A stretch of DNA of 64,000 nucleotides from Kordiimonas laminariae. GTDB taxonomy: Bacteria > Pseudomonadota > Alphaproteobacteria > Sphingomonadales > Kordiimonadaceae. Every line of letters begins with the position of its first letter. Within the stretch, counting starts at the first letter, position 1. The notes under the pieces are model-generated. The model worked only from the letters and a program-made list of their open reading frames with translations, was not told the DNA's origin and did not search any database. Location of the stretch: the NCBI RefSeq assembly GCF_023008165.1, contig NZ_JAKQZA010000001.1:420796-484795 (forward strand), written 5' to 3'. This document shows, piece by piece, positions 18,325 through 26,217 of the stretch. The translations under genes and the position numbers were made by a program.

Positions 18325-19299
18325 GTGACAGAAAATCCAAAACTCGCCATTGTTCAGGAAGCACCTGTTTTCCTGAATCTTGAAGCCAGTACTGAGAAAG
18401 CAGTAAAGCATATTCGGGAAGCAGCCAACCAAGGCGCAAATATCATCAGCTTCGCAGAATGCTGGTTACCGGGCTACCCAGTATGGCTGGATTTTTCGCC
18501 GGAAGCTGCGATCTGGGATCATGCTGGCGCCAAAGCCCTATTCCGCACCCTATATGAAAACTCTGTGGTACGCGGAGACAAACACCTGAAAGCTATTCAG
18601 GATGTCTGTAATGAAACAGGCAGCTATATCGTAATCGGTACCCACGAACGGGACGGTAACACGCTTTATAACACCACCTTCACCTTCACACCGGGTGCGG
18701 CAGAACCAGTACCCCACCGAAAGCTGGTACCAACTTATACAGAACGCCTTGTGTGGGGCCGCGGTGATGGCAGCACAATGGAAACGGTGGAAACCCCGTG
18801 GGGCACATTAGGCAGCCTGATTTGCTGGGAACACTGGATGCCGCTCGCGCGGGCTGCCATGCATGCCAAGCACGAAACCTTCCATATCGCTCAGTGGCCG
18901 ATTGTAAAAGATATGCACCAAGTGGCCAGTCGCCACTATGCATTTGAAGGCCGCTGCACGGTTGCAGCTGCAGGCTCGATCATGACACGAGGCGATGTGA
19001 TTGAAGGCTATAAATCGCTCGGAAACACAAACGCTGAAGCGCTTGCAATGCTGGAAGCCATGCCAGGTAAAAACAGTGATTTCATCCATAATGGCGGCAG
19101 TTCAATCGTCGCAGCTGATGGCAGCTATCTGGCAGACCCGCTCTTTGATGCAAGCGGTATTGTGATTGCAGAGGTAGATACCAGCCTTCTCAAAGAGCAA
19201 GCACAAACCCTTGATACAAATGGGCATTATAGCCGTCCTGATATCTTTGAGCTTTCAGTAAATACCCGCCCGATGGACGGGGTGAAGTTTGAGGGGTAA
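18325..19299 (+). CDS. Nitrilase (carbon-nitrogen hydrolase superfamily)
   Basis: A 324-residue cytosolic enzyme converting a nitrile, or possibly an amide, to the acid and ammonia. The Glu-Lys-Cys triad is visible: Glu in SFAECWLPGYP (near residue 47), Lys in HRKLVPTYTERLVWGRG (near 133) and Cys in LICWEHWMPLAR (near 166). The CWEH form of the Cys box points to true nitrilases and cyanide-active relatives rather than amidases. The GTG start has a strong upstream AGGGAGGG. The natural substrate is unknown. The stop codon sits in the loop of a strong hairpin, and no other nitrile-pathway gene is adjacent. Confidence 0.92.
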   Translation: MTENPKLAIVQEAPVFLNLEASTEKAVKHIREAANQGANIISFAECWLPGYPVWLDFSPEAAIWDHAGAKALFRTLYENSVVRGDKHLKAIQDVCNETGSYIVIGTHERDGNTLYNTTFTFTPGAAEPVPHRKLVPTYTERLVWGRGDGSTMETVETPWGTLGSLICWEHWMPLARAAMHAKHETFHIAQWPIVKDMHQVASRHYAFEGRCTVAAAGSIMTRGDVIEGYKSLGNTNAEALAMLEAMPGKNSDFIHNGGSSIVAADGSYLADPLFDASGIVIAEVDTSLLKEQAQTLDTNGHYSRPDIFELSVNTRPMDGVKFEG

Positions 19300-19313
19300 A
19301 GCACCCCTCAAAC
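19287..19313. other. Hairpin with the nitrilase stop codon in its loop
   Basis: A perfect 10-bp stem GTTTGAGGGG / CCCCTCAAAC (19287-19296 and 19304-19313) whose 7-base loop holds the TAA stop of the nitrilase. There is no T run on either strand, so it is not a standard intrinsic terminator; it could protect the 3' end of the mRNA or slow ribosome release. It also lies 10 bp from the stop of the convergent DUF2306 gene. Confidence 0.6.
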
Positions 19314-19322
19314 CCCATCGGG

Positions 19323-20171
19323 CTATTGCATTATTTTCGGAATCCAGTTCGCGGCAGTTACCGCGAACACACCGAATGCCATAGCACTTGTTGCAAGAAA
19401 CAGTGTGCCCGAAACTACGAACTTTCCTGTTTCCTGCGCCCGTTCCTGTGCCCAAAAATAGGCCTCAAGCAGTAGTAGAGGCAACAACCACTGACCGTAT
19501 GAGGTGAAATACAGGAACGGGCCGGAGAAGGTTTTAAAATCAATCCCGATACCGCCAGTGGCGAATATCCAGCCAAAAATCATAAGCCGCACAAACCATA
19601 CGGCGCTTACCATCATGAAGAGCCTTAAGGCCCACTTTCGGTGTGCTTTAAAATCCCGGTTGCGAGCCGTGAAATATGCTTTCCACGCGAAGATAAATAT
19701 CAACACACCTGCACTACTGGTACCAATATGCTGGATGGTATCCCCAATACCACCTTCCCGAAACCAGGTCATATAAAGCCCAGCTGCGCTCACAAGCAGG
19801 GAAGCCAACATATAAAATCGGCCATTCCACCGGTGAAAGGTTGGGAATTTTGCCCTGAATTGGGACCACAGCTGAAGTGGCCCACCGCCAATAATAATCG
19901 CTGCCAAGAGCACATGGGTTGCCACCGCTAAATTACCAACGACATCACCTTCCACATAGCCTGAAGGAAGGTGTGTATTTTCAAACGCAGCTACACCGCC
20001 CGCGAAAAAGCGGCTACCAAAAAATACCGCGATATAGGCCGTGAAAAACCACTGGCCAACGGCTGTCACGAGCCACCAGTATTTTGCTGCCATATCAAGA
20101 GAACGTTTCGCCGCTCGCTTGCGCGTGTTCTTGCTGCCCGGCGCCAAACCGGGGGCCGTCATATCTGTCAT
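19323..20171 (-). CDS. DUF2306 multi-helix membrane protein
   Basis: A 282-residue integral membrane protein with a basic cytosolic N-terminus and about seven hydrophobic segments starting near residue 33. The central region with conserved His-bearing helices (AVATHVLLAAIIIGGGPLQL, FHRWNGRFY, IQHIGTSSAG, FKAHRKWALR) matches DUF2306, a family distantly like cytochrome b561 in His placement. The His residues on helices could bind haem, but this is not proven for the family. A good AGGAAA site precedes the start. It is divergent from the AraC gene with 143 bp between starts. Confidence 0.8.
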   Translation of the reverse strand: MTDMTAPGLAPGSKNTRKRAAKRSLDMAAKYWWLVTAVGQWFFTAYIAVFFGSRFFAGGVAAFENTHLPSGYVEGDVVGNLAVATHVLLAAIIIGGGPLQLWSQFRAKFPTFHRWNGRFYMLASLLVSAAGLYMTWFREGGIGDTIQHIGTSSAGVLIFIFAWKAYFTARNRDFKAHRKWALRLFMMVSAVWFVRLMIFGWIFATGGIGIDFKTFSGPFLYFTSYGQWLLPLLLLEAYFWAQERAQETGKFVVSGTLFLATSAMAFGVFAVTAANWIPKIMQ

Positions 20172-20314
20172 GGGGTTTTCCTCGCATTATATTTTTATCG
20201 TTATTTCCTTTATGTAAGGGTCCCCATCCAGCATTCCCATGACTGCAGCAATCAAACTGTTGGCATCTCGTAACGCGGTCTTTAAACTAAGAAAAAAACA
20301 ATGAGGAAACGCTC

Positions 20315-21328
20315 ATGAATATAGCGACAGTCTCCGCAGGATATTTTTCTGCTCACCTTGAATTTGCCTGCGCCCACGGCGCGAACCGGGAAGATCTTCT
20401 TACCCGTGCTGGTGCCAGTGCTTCCCAGCTTGAAAACCCTGATAACCGAATTCCGCTTGAAGGCTATATCGCCCTTACCCGCGCTGCAAAGGAGCTAACC
20501 GGTGATCCCGCATTGCCGCTTAAATTAGGGGCGAATGAAAACTTCAATGAAATCTCTGTGGTGGGCATGATGTGCTATTCAGCGCACACTATGGCAGAGG
20601 GCTTAAACCTTCTTAACAGATTCGGTTACCTGGTTGCCGAACTGGATGTGCCAGAAAAAGACGACCGTTTCCAGATTGTACGCGAAAGCGGTAAAACATG
20701 GATGGTAGACACCCGTTTTAACGCGAATGATTTCCCTGAAATGACAGAGGAAACATGGTCACGCTTTGTGGCAGAAACCAAACGCACCTTCCCTGATGAA
20801 CCTCATGTGATTGAAGTGCATGTTACCCACGCCGCACCAGCACACGCCGCAGAATATGAAAAATTTATGCCCGGCCCTGTGGTGTTCGGCAGTGACAGAA
20901 ACGCCCTTCTTATTCACGAAAGCTGGCTTGATATTCAGCTCCTTTACCCGAATGTTTATATCCTCGGGGTACTGTCCGAACATGCGCAAAAGCTGCTGGA
21001 TGAACTACAGCACGGTAAAACCACCCGCGCTCAGGTGGAAAGCCTCCTGATTCCAGTTCTGCATAAAGGCAATTATAATATGGATACGGTGGCAGAGCAG
21101 ATGAACATCAGCCGCCAAACGCTATACCGGAACCTGAAAGCTGAAGAAATAAATTTCGAACAGCTTCTTGATGAACTTCGGGAAAAAATGGCGATCCACT
21201 ATCTGAACGGACAAAAAGCTTCTGTAAATGAAACCGCCTTTCTGGTTGGTTTTGCTGATCCGAGCTCCTTTTCGCGTGCCTTCAAGCGCTGGACAGGGCA
21301 AACACCGGGCAGCTTCAGGAAAGGCTGA
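20315..21328 (+). CDS. AraC-family transcriptional regulator
   Basis: A 337-residue regulator with an N-terminal arabinose-binding-like domain (residues about 18-205, with NPDNRIPLEGYIALTRAAKEL) and a C-terminal double helix-turn-helix (residues about 240-335: NMDTVAEQMNISRQTLYRNL and ETAFLVGFADPSSFSRAFKRW). The AraC/OruR-type sensing domain in this subfamily often responds to fatty-acid-like or amino-acid-derived ligands. A strong GAGGAA site precedes the ATG. It is divergent from the DUF2306 gene, which makes that gene the first candidate target. A GC-rich inverted repeat (21364-21394) lies after the stop. Confidence 0.9.
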   Translation: MNIATVSAGYFSAHLEFACAHGANREDLLTRAGASASQLENPDNRIPLEGYIALTRAAKELTGDPALPLKLGANENFNEISVVGMMCYSAHTMAEGLNLLNRFGYLVAELDVPEKDDRFQIVRESGKTWMVDTRFNANDFPEMTEETWSRFVAETKRTFPDEPHVIEVHVTHAAPAHAAEYEKFMPGPVVFGSDRNALLIHESWLDIQLLYPNVYILGVLSEHAQKLLDELQHGKTTRAQVESLLIPVLHKGNYNMDTVAEQMNISRQTLYRNLKAEEINFEQLLDELREKMAIHYLNGQKASVNETAFLVGFADPSSFSRAFKRWTGQTPGSFRKG

Positions 21329-21363
21329 TTTGCTAATTTTTTAGCGTGCGGATACAGTTAAAT

Positions 21364-21394
21364 CACGCCCCTGTCGCGTCATGGCGGGGGCGTG
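21364..21394. other. GC-rich inverted repeat after the AraC gene
   Basis: Arms CACGCCCC / GGGGCGTG enclose 15 bases that can form a further short stem. It sits 35 bp past the AraC stop and lacks a clear T tract, so it may be a weak terminator or only an mRNA 3' hairpin. Confidence 0.4.
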
Positions 21395-21452
21395 TCGTGG
21401 TTTATAACCCCGTGTTTCCAATATGCATCAGGCATCAACAACGGAGCATAGT

Positions 21453-21968
21453 ATGAGTGTACAGAAATACCGCTTAGAGAAAGCCTGGTCACAAGAAGAA
21501 CTCGCATTTCATGCGGGAGTTAGCGTGCGCACAATTCAGCGTATTGAAAGCGGCAAAACCGCTAGCCTCGAGACACTTAAATGCCTTGCGGCCGTTCTTG
21601 AAACTAACGTCAGCGATTTAATGACACAGGAAAGAACGATGTCTGAAAAAACAGAAACACGGCCCGAGAACACGACAGAAAACCACCCAAGCTTCAGCAG
21701 CCTTAAGGCATCACGCGAAGCAGAAGCTATTGAGCATGTAAAAAACCTGAAAGGCTTTTACACACACCTTCTGGTGTTCGTGCTGGTTATGCCGGGCCTT
21801 ATCCTTCTCAATCTTTTGCTTACACCCGTATTCCACTGGTGGATTTTTGTATTGGTGCCGTGGCTGTTTGCCATTGCACTGCAAGGGGCAATTACTTGCA
21901 ATTTCTTCAAATTCCTTGGCCCAGAATGGGAAGAACGGGAATTCCGCAAACGCATGAACCGGGATTAA
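21453..21968 (+). CDS. XRE-type HTH protein fused to a 2TM domain
   Basis: A 171-residue protein from ATG 21453, chosen because GGAG lies six bases upstream; the frame opens ten codons earlier. The N-terminal HTH (residues about 1-60: RLEKAWSQEELAFHAGVSVR then IQRIESGKTASLETL) is a Cro/C1 repressor domain. A linker leads to a 2TM domain (residues about 95-171) with two hydrophobic helices and the typical ending GPEWEEREFRKRM. Such HTH-2TM proteins are presumably membrane-bound regulators. It ends tail-to-tail with the PACE gene, their stop codons overlapping by 3-4 bp. Confidence 0.87.
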   Translation: MSVQKYRLEKAWSQEELAFHAGVSVRTIQRIESGKTASLETLKCLAAVLETNVSDLMTQERTMSEKTETRPENTTENHPSFSSLKASREAEAIEHVKNLKGFYTHLLVFVLVMPGLILLNLLLTPVFHWWIFVLVPWLFAIALQGAITCNFFKFLGPEWEEREFRKRMNRD

Positions 21969-22396
21969 GGTATCTGGCTTGCCTTCTGCTGCGTCACCAT
22001 CCGGTGGCGCACCACATCATACACCCAGTTGAAGATAAACGCATAAACAAGGAAGAAAGCCACCCCACCGATATCAAGCAGCAGAACGGTAAGGAAATCT
22101 TTATCAAGCACATACATGATAAGCGGGAAGGAGCTGATAATCATCGCCGCTTCAAACCCTACTGTATGAAGGATGCGGATTTTCACGGTGCGTTTAATGC
22201 GTTCATGCCCGAACACAATATCGAAACCCCAGTTATAGAGAAAATTCATCAACATCGCGATAAGCGACAGACCGATGCTCAGCCCCGCCATAGCACCCGC
22301 GCCTTCCCCAGTTGCCAGCATCGCCAGCGGGATAAACAGTAGAAGCGCAATGGCTTCAAACAGCACCATATGAAACAGGCGTTCCTTAACAGACAT
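21965..22396 (-). CDS. PACE-type efflux protein (bacterial transmembrane pair)
   Basis: A 143-residue inner-membrane protein with four helices made of two tandem bacterial-transmembrane-pair repeats, each carrying the hallmark (FLYNWGFDIVFG near residue 51; FIFNWVYDVVRHR near 120). This is the family of AceI-like exporters of chlorhexidine and short diamines. The start is ATG 22396, with AGGAG directly upstream; the longer frame begins 14 codons earlier. It is convergent with the XRE-2TM gene. Substrate is not determined, but polyamine-like compounds are a fair guess from the family. Confidence 0.88.
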   Translation of the reverse strand: MSVKERLFHMVLFEAIALLLFIPLAMLATGEGAGAMAGLSIGLSLIAMLMNFLYNWGFDIVFGHERIKRTVKIRILHTVGFEAAMIISSFPLIMYVLDKDFLTVLLLDIGGVAFFLVYAFIFNWVYDVVRHRMVTQQKASQIP

Positions 22397-22456
22397 ACTC
22401 ACTCCTAAACATGCCTGCACCATAACGGCGGGCGGCATCTTTGGAAATGAAATACT

Positions 22457-22837
22457 TCAGGAAAGGCTATCAAGCAGCTGTTCCACAAGCGGCGCCATGC
22501 GCGCCCGGTCTGAAACCCGCATGCGCTCCACACCCGTAATCTCAGCCTGTACTTTCACATCCGGCACATGGGGCGCGCGGTAACAGATAAGCTCTGCCTC
22601 TGCCGTACGGTCATGGTTCGGGCCGGAAACGGTGCCTATATGCTCAAACTCAGCGACAGAAAGCACGATACCCAGTTCTTCTTCAAGCTCGCGGGAAAGG
22701 GCTTCAGTGGGCGTTTCACCCGCATCAATCTTGCCGCCGGGGAAATACCACACATCATTATCCCGCGCGCGCACCAAAAGCACAGTATCCCCCACAATAT
22801 CCACAAGGCACGCGCATCTGATCATAAAATCCCCCAT
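22457..22837 (-). CDS. Nudix hydrolase
   Basis: A 126-residue single-domain Nudix protein. The Nudix box is complete, matching GX5EX7REUXEEXGU with GKIDAGE, then REL and EEELGI at about residues 35-57. It is similar in size to MutT-like (deoxy)nucleoside triphosphate pyrophosphatases, but substrate cannot be told. An internal ATG four codons in (MIRCACLV) has GGGGGAT just upstream and may be the true start (22825). It lies 60 bp upstream of the PACE gene start on the same strand, so cotranscription is possible. Confidence 0.9.
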   Translation of the reverse strand: MGDFMIRCACLVDIVGDTVLLVRARDNDVWYFPGGKIDAGETPTEALSRELEEELGIVLSVAEFEHIGTVSGPNHDRTAEAELICYRAPHVPDVKVQAEITGVERMRVSDRARMAPLVEQLLDSLS

Positions 22838-22983
22838 CTATCCGGCTGCTCGAAAGGCCATGATCATAGGCATGCACCAGCTGGCACAGCAAGGCCAAAA
22901 TCATATCTTTGTCAGCCAATTGATTTCGCGGAAGAAGCTTCCTAAATAAAGTTTACGCCAACAGGAAACCGGAAGGACAGCTC

Positions 22984-23460
22984 ATGTCAAACACGCCCGA
23001 AAAACCCGCTTTTGATGCCGCAAGTGCCGAGCCGCGCAAAGTGAAATCTGTGTACCCACAACAGTTCGCCACGCGTATGGAAGGCCGCACCAAACGGGTG
23101 CTTGGGGATGTGTTTGATCTGAAGAACTTCGGCGTGAACCACACCACGCTCGCGCCGGGCGGGGAAAGCGCCCTCCTTCACAAACATTCAAGCCAGGATG
23201 AATTTATCTATATCCTCGCGGGCGAAGTGGTGCTGGTAACCGAAAGCGGTGAGCAAGTGATGAAAGCAGGCATGTGCGCGGGCTTCCCTGCGGGCGGTGA
23301 GGCCCACCAACTGGTGAACCGTTCTGGTGCTGATGCTGTGATCTTAGAGGTAGGTGACCGCAGCGCCGACGACACCGTTCAATACCCGCAAGATGATATG
23401 AAAGCCACCTTCACCCCAGACGGCTGGGTGTTCACGAAGAAGGATGGGAGTGGGTATTAA
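22984..23460 (+). CDS. Cupin-domain protein
   Basis: A 158-residue cytosolic protein with a single beta-barrel cupin. Motif 1 shows the metal-ligand pattern HKHSSQDEFIYILAG (His, His, Glu) near residues 66-80 and motif 2 is FPAGGEAHQLVN with its His near 111. A metal-dependent isomerase, dioxygenase or sugar-binding role is possible. The N-terminal stretch PRKVKSVYPQQFATRMEGRTKR is like that of stand-alone cupins described as of unknown function. GGAAGGA precedes the ATG. The stop is 5 bp from the convergent AT-rich gene. Confidence 0.85.
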   Translation: MSNTPEKPAFDAASAEPRKVKSVYPQQFATRMEGRTKRVLGDVFDLKNFGVNHTTLAPGGESALLHKHSSQDEFIYILAGEVVLVTESGEQVMKAGMCAGFPAGGEAHQLVNRSGADAVILEVGDRSADDTVQYPQDDMKATFTPDGWVFTKKDGSGY

Positions 23461-23464
23461 CGTT

Positions 23465-23743
23465 CTATAAAGCCTTAGCTGTGATTGAAACATTCATGAA
23501 ATAGTCGATAGAAAATGTTTGTAGCTCCTCAATGGAAATCTCACAAAGCTCACATATTATGGGTTCCGCTAACTCCACTGCCTTGGAAAAGCCTATATCT
23601 CCATCCGGTGCAGCAGGATTATCAACTTCAACTGTAATTGGTTCAAATAATTTGATGCCATCTGTTTTCTCAACATTTTTGAGATCATTACGTGAAGCTA
23701 TTATGCGTATTTTATCAGCATATTCTTTGCGAAACGCAGTCAT
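23465..23743 (-). CDS. Unrecognised small protein in AT-rich patch
   Basis: A 92-residue protein starting at ATG 23743, chosen because a strong GGAGG lies five bases upstream; the frame extends 19 codons further but without a signal. It is acidic and soluble, with a phrase VEVDNPAAPDGDIGFSKAVE in the middle and two Cys in a cluster (ICELCEISIEEL). I do not recognise it. Base composition is clearly more AT-rich than the genes on both sides, matching the next gene at 23893, so the two may have been acquired together. Confidence 0.6.
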   Translation of the reverse strand: MTAFRKEYADKIRIIASRNDLKNVEKTDGIKLFEPITVEVDNPAAPDGDIGFSKAVELAEPIICELCEISIEELQTFSIDYFMNVSITAKAL

Positions 23744-23892
23744 ATATCCTCCTATTGCACTATTGTCTTTTAATAATATACACTCAATTATATAAGTCAA
23801 AAAACCCCTATAAAGTGCATTTAGATCGTGAATTTCTATCTAATGGACTTTTGAGAAATTAGCCACCGCTACTAGAGGCCATTCATCGTCAC

Positions 23893-24654
23893 ATGAAATC
23901 TTTTAAAGGACACTTCAACTTGTCACTAACTTTATTAATTCTTGGAATTATAGTGTTAATCCTAACTTATATCAGCCAAGAAAATTCGAAAGAAGAAGCA
24001 AAAAAAGAAAGAGATGAAGTAATAGAAAAGCTGGATCAGGCGAATATTGAAACAGGAAAAATCTCTAAGAAACTTGAAGCTGCTAATCTGGAAATCAAAT
24101 CATTACGCGAAGAAAATAAAGAGCTTTTCAACGACAACCAAAAATTAATTACACTCAAAACTGGAGAGTTAAAAGGTATAACCGATAGATTCTACAATCT
24201 ATATATCCGAAAAAATACACCCAAAGTCTCCATTTCAGGACTAACCATAAACGACACTCAAGATGCGTTGATTTTTCAGATTACAAATACCGGAAAATAT
24301 GAGCTTTCCAATGTTAAATTTCTATACAGAAATAGCATACGCTATTTTCAAAATAACAAAATAATTAAAGAAATAGAAAAAACCCCTAATGGCAGGGTGT
24401 ACATCAAGACGCAGGCAGGTGAAGCATTAAAATTAACAGAAAATCTAACTGTTAACTTACCATTTCAACACGAAATTTTTCCTCTACCTAAAGGCTGTGA
24501 TCGCGTAGAAATCGAGACCATGTACAATATAAGAAATCAAGATTTCTTCACAGCTGATACAAAAGTTACGCTAGTTTATCTACCTTACAAAAAACACTGG
24601 AATACAGATACTTCGGAACATAATGCAGTTCCTCGCTTCGGTATTTCACCATAA
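23893..24654 (+). CDS. Membrane-anchored coiled-coil protein, unknown
   Basis: A 253-residue protein with one N-terminal membrane helix (about residues 9-28), a charged coiled coil to about residue 90 (many Lys/Glu heptads such as EEAKKERDEVIEKLDQAN) and a C-terminal domain of about 150 residues predicted by eye to be beta-rich (ALIFQITNTGKYELSNVKF). I do not recognise the family. The gene is AT-rich (roughly one third GC in the coding lines read) beside genes of about half GC, a sign of foreign origin. No strong Shine-Dalgarno precedes ATG 23893. Confidence 0.65.
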   Translation: MKSFKGHFNLSLTLLILGIIVLILTYISQENSKEEAKKERDEVIEKLDQANIETGKISKKLEAANLEIKSLREENKELFNDNQKLITLKTGELKGITDRFYNLYIRKNTPKVSISGLTINDTQDALIFQITNTGKYELSNVKFLYRNSIRYFQNNKIIKEIEKTPNGRVYIKTQAGEALKLTENLTVNLPFQHEIFPLPKGCDRVEIETMYNIRNQDFFTADTKVTLVYLPYKKHWNTDTSEHNAVPRFGISP

Positions 24655-24673
24655 ATAGCAAGGTAAACTTTCT

Positions 24674-26107
24674 TTACTTTACCAAAACCTCCAACCTTCG
24701 CTTCGCATAACCATGCTCTGGGTTCAATTCAACAGCCTTCTTATAATAACTGATGGCTTTTGCTGTATCGCCCAGATGCTCCCACTGCTCGGCGTGGTGG
24801 CTCCATGCATTAGCGGAGTTTGGGAAATGGTCAGTAAGCATTTTAAAGGCGGGAATAGCGGCTTTCTGGCCTGCGGCATAGCGTACGGCGTATGCCCGGT
24901 TGGTGATAAAACTTTCTGCTGCCGCAGCGCTCCCCACCGCCTTGAGGATATCCCCATATAGCGCCGCTGTGCTTTCGCCAGCATGCTCCAGCATATGGGC
25001 CATAAAGGCTTCTGTAATATGGGCGCGGGCGAACTGCCCCTTGTTCACACGGGCCATCACGCTATCAGCGAAAATATCGGTCCACACACCGTGTGCATAG
25101 CCGTTTGTGAGGTAGGCGAGTGTGTAGCTATCACCCTCACCGCTTATGGGAAAATAATGCCGCAGTTTCACCCGGTTGCCGCCATCATGGCCCACCTGGA
25201 TATAACCGTCCCGCTCCGCATATTCGAAACCGAAAGCATAGTGGCCCTTGCTGCCATCCGCGAGCGCCATAGGCTGCCAGAAGTTTTTGAGCGCTGAAAG
25301 CGGCACCAGTTTGCCGCCCACGAGGGCTGTCATAAATTTAGTGAGGTCTTCCGGTGTTGAATAAAGCGCTGAGTGCGAGAAGGTGTAAATGGGCCAGTCT
25401 ACATCAATGTTTTTGCGCACGGTGCCATCTGCGCCCTGATAGCTGGAAACCATATTTTTAACCACCGCTTTTGCGCTGGCGTGCCCTGTGTGCTTTAGCC
25501 CAAGCGGGGTGATGATGCGCGCGTTCACAAGCGTTTCAAAACTTTCGCCACTTACCTCTTCAAGGATGGCAGCCAGTACCAGATAATTGGTATTGTTATA
25601 GCCGTTCCGGGTACCGATTTTAAAATGCTCTGGCGCATCTGCGAAGGCTTCAAAAACCGCGGCTTTGGAAGGCAGGAATTTATTCCTGGTGATGGCATCA
25701 TCAATATAGCGCGGGATACCTGATGTATGGTTCAGCACATGCGCCACGGTGATAGGCTGCCAGCGCTCCGTAAGGGTTGGCAGATAGGTGCGGATAGACA
25801 CGCCCGTATCAACCTTGCCTTCTTCCACCATCTGCATCACCAGCACACTGGTGAAAAGCTTTGCCACCGAATAACTGGGGAACAGGTGATTTTCTGCCAC
25901 CGGCACATCCAGTTCCAGATGCGCGAGGCCCGCCTTGCCGCGGTAAAGCGGTTCACCATTCTTCAGCAGCATGACAGATTGGCCCACGATGCCGTACCGC
26001 GCTTCATTTTTTAGAAGCTGGGCATCAAGCGCGGCCTTCAGGCCATCATCCGCCCGAAGCGGTAGGCCACAAAAACAAACCAGTAAAAAAGCGGTGAAAA
26101 AACGCAT
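24674..26107 (-). CDS. Periplasmic serine hydrolase of the class C beta-lactamase fold
   Basis: A 477-residue protein from ATG 26107, where a signal peptide starts (MRFFTAFLLVCFCGLPLRA). The serine-hydrolase motifs are SVAK (nucleophile Ser near residue 74), YNN (near 168) and HDG (in VGHDGGN, near 308). The C-terminal 100 residues hold a TPR-like repeat (AWSHHAEQWEHLGDTAKAIS). Family members include DD-peptidases, esterases and D-amino-acid amidases; the target is not known. It stands alone on the minus strand downstream of the CoA-transferase terminator. Confidence 0.87.
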   Translation of the reverse strand: MRFFTAFLLVCFCGLPLRADDGLKAALDAQLLKNEARYGIVGQSVMLLKNGEPLYRGKAGLAHLELDVPVAENHLFPSYSVAKLFTSVLVMQMVEEGKVDTGVSIRTYLPTLTERWQPITVAHVLNHTSGIPRYIDDAITRNKFLPSKAAVFEAFADAPEHFKIGTRNGYNNTNYLVLAAILEEVSGESFETLVNARIITPLGLKHTGHASAKAVVKNMVSSYQGADGTVRKNIDVDWPIYTFSHSALYSTPEDLTKFMTALVGGKLVPLSALKNFWQPMALADGSKGHYAFGFEYAERDGYIQVGHDGGNRVKLRHYFPISGEGDSYTLAYLTNGYAHGVWTDIFADSVMARVNKGQFARAHITEAFMAHMLEHAGESTAALYGDILKAVGSAAAAESFITNRAYAVRYAAGQKAAIPAFKMLTDHFPNSANAWSHHAEQWEHLGDTAKAISYYKKAVELNPEHGYAKRRLEVLVK

Positions 26108-26168
26108 CTGATATTCCCCAATTGCGGCGTGCCGCGAACCCCGAAACAATGTGAAAGCCTTTTAAAGG

Positions 26169-26193
26169 AAAAGCTGGCACGGGGCCAGCTTTT
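26169..26193 (-). terminator. Probable terminator of the glutarate operon
   Basis: Perfect 10-bp stem AAAAGCTGGC / GCCAGCTTTT around a 5-base loop, 25 bp after the CoA-transferase stop. The T run on the minus strand is short. Confidence 0.65.
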
Positions 26194-26217
26194 ACCGTTT
26201 CCTTAATAGTCTCGGGC

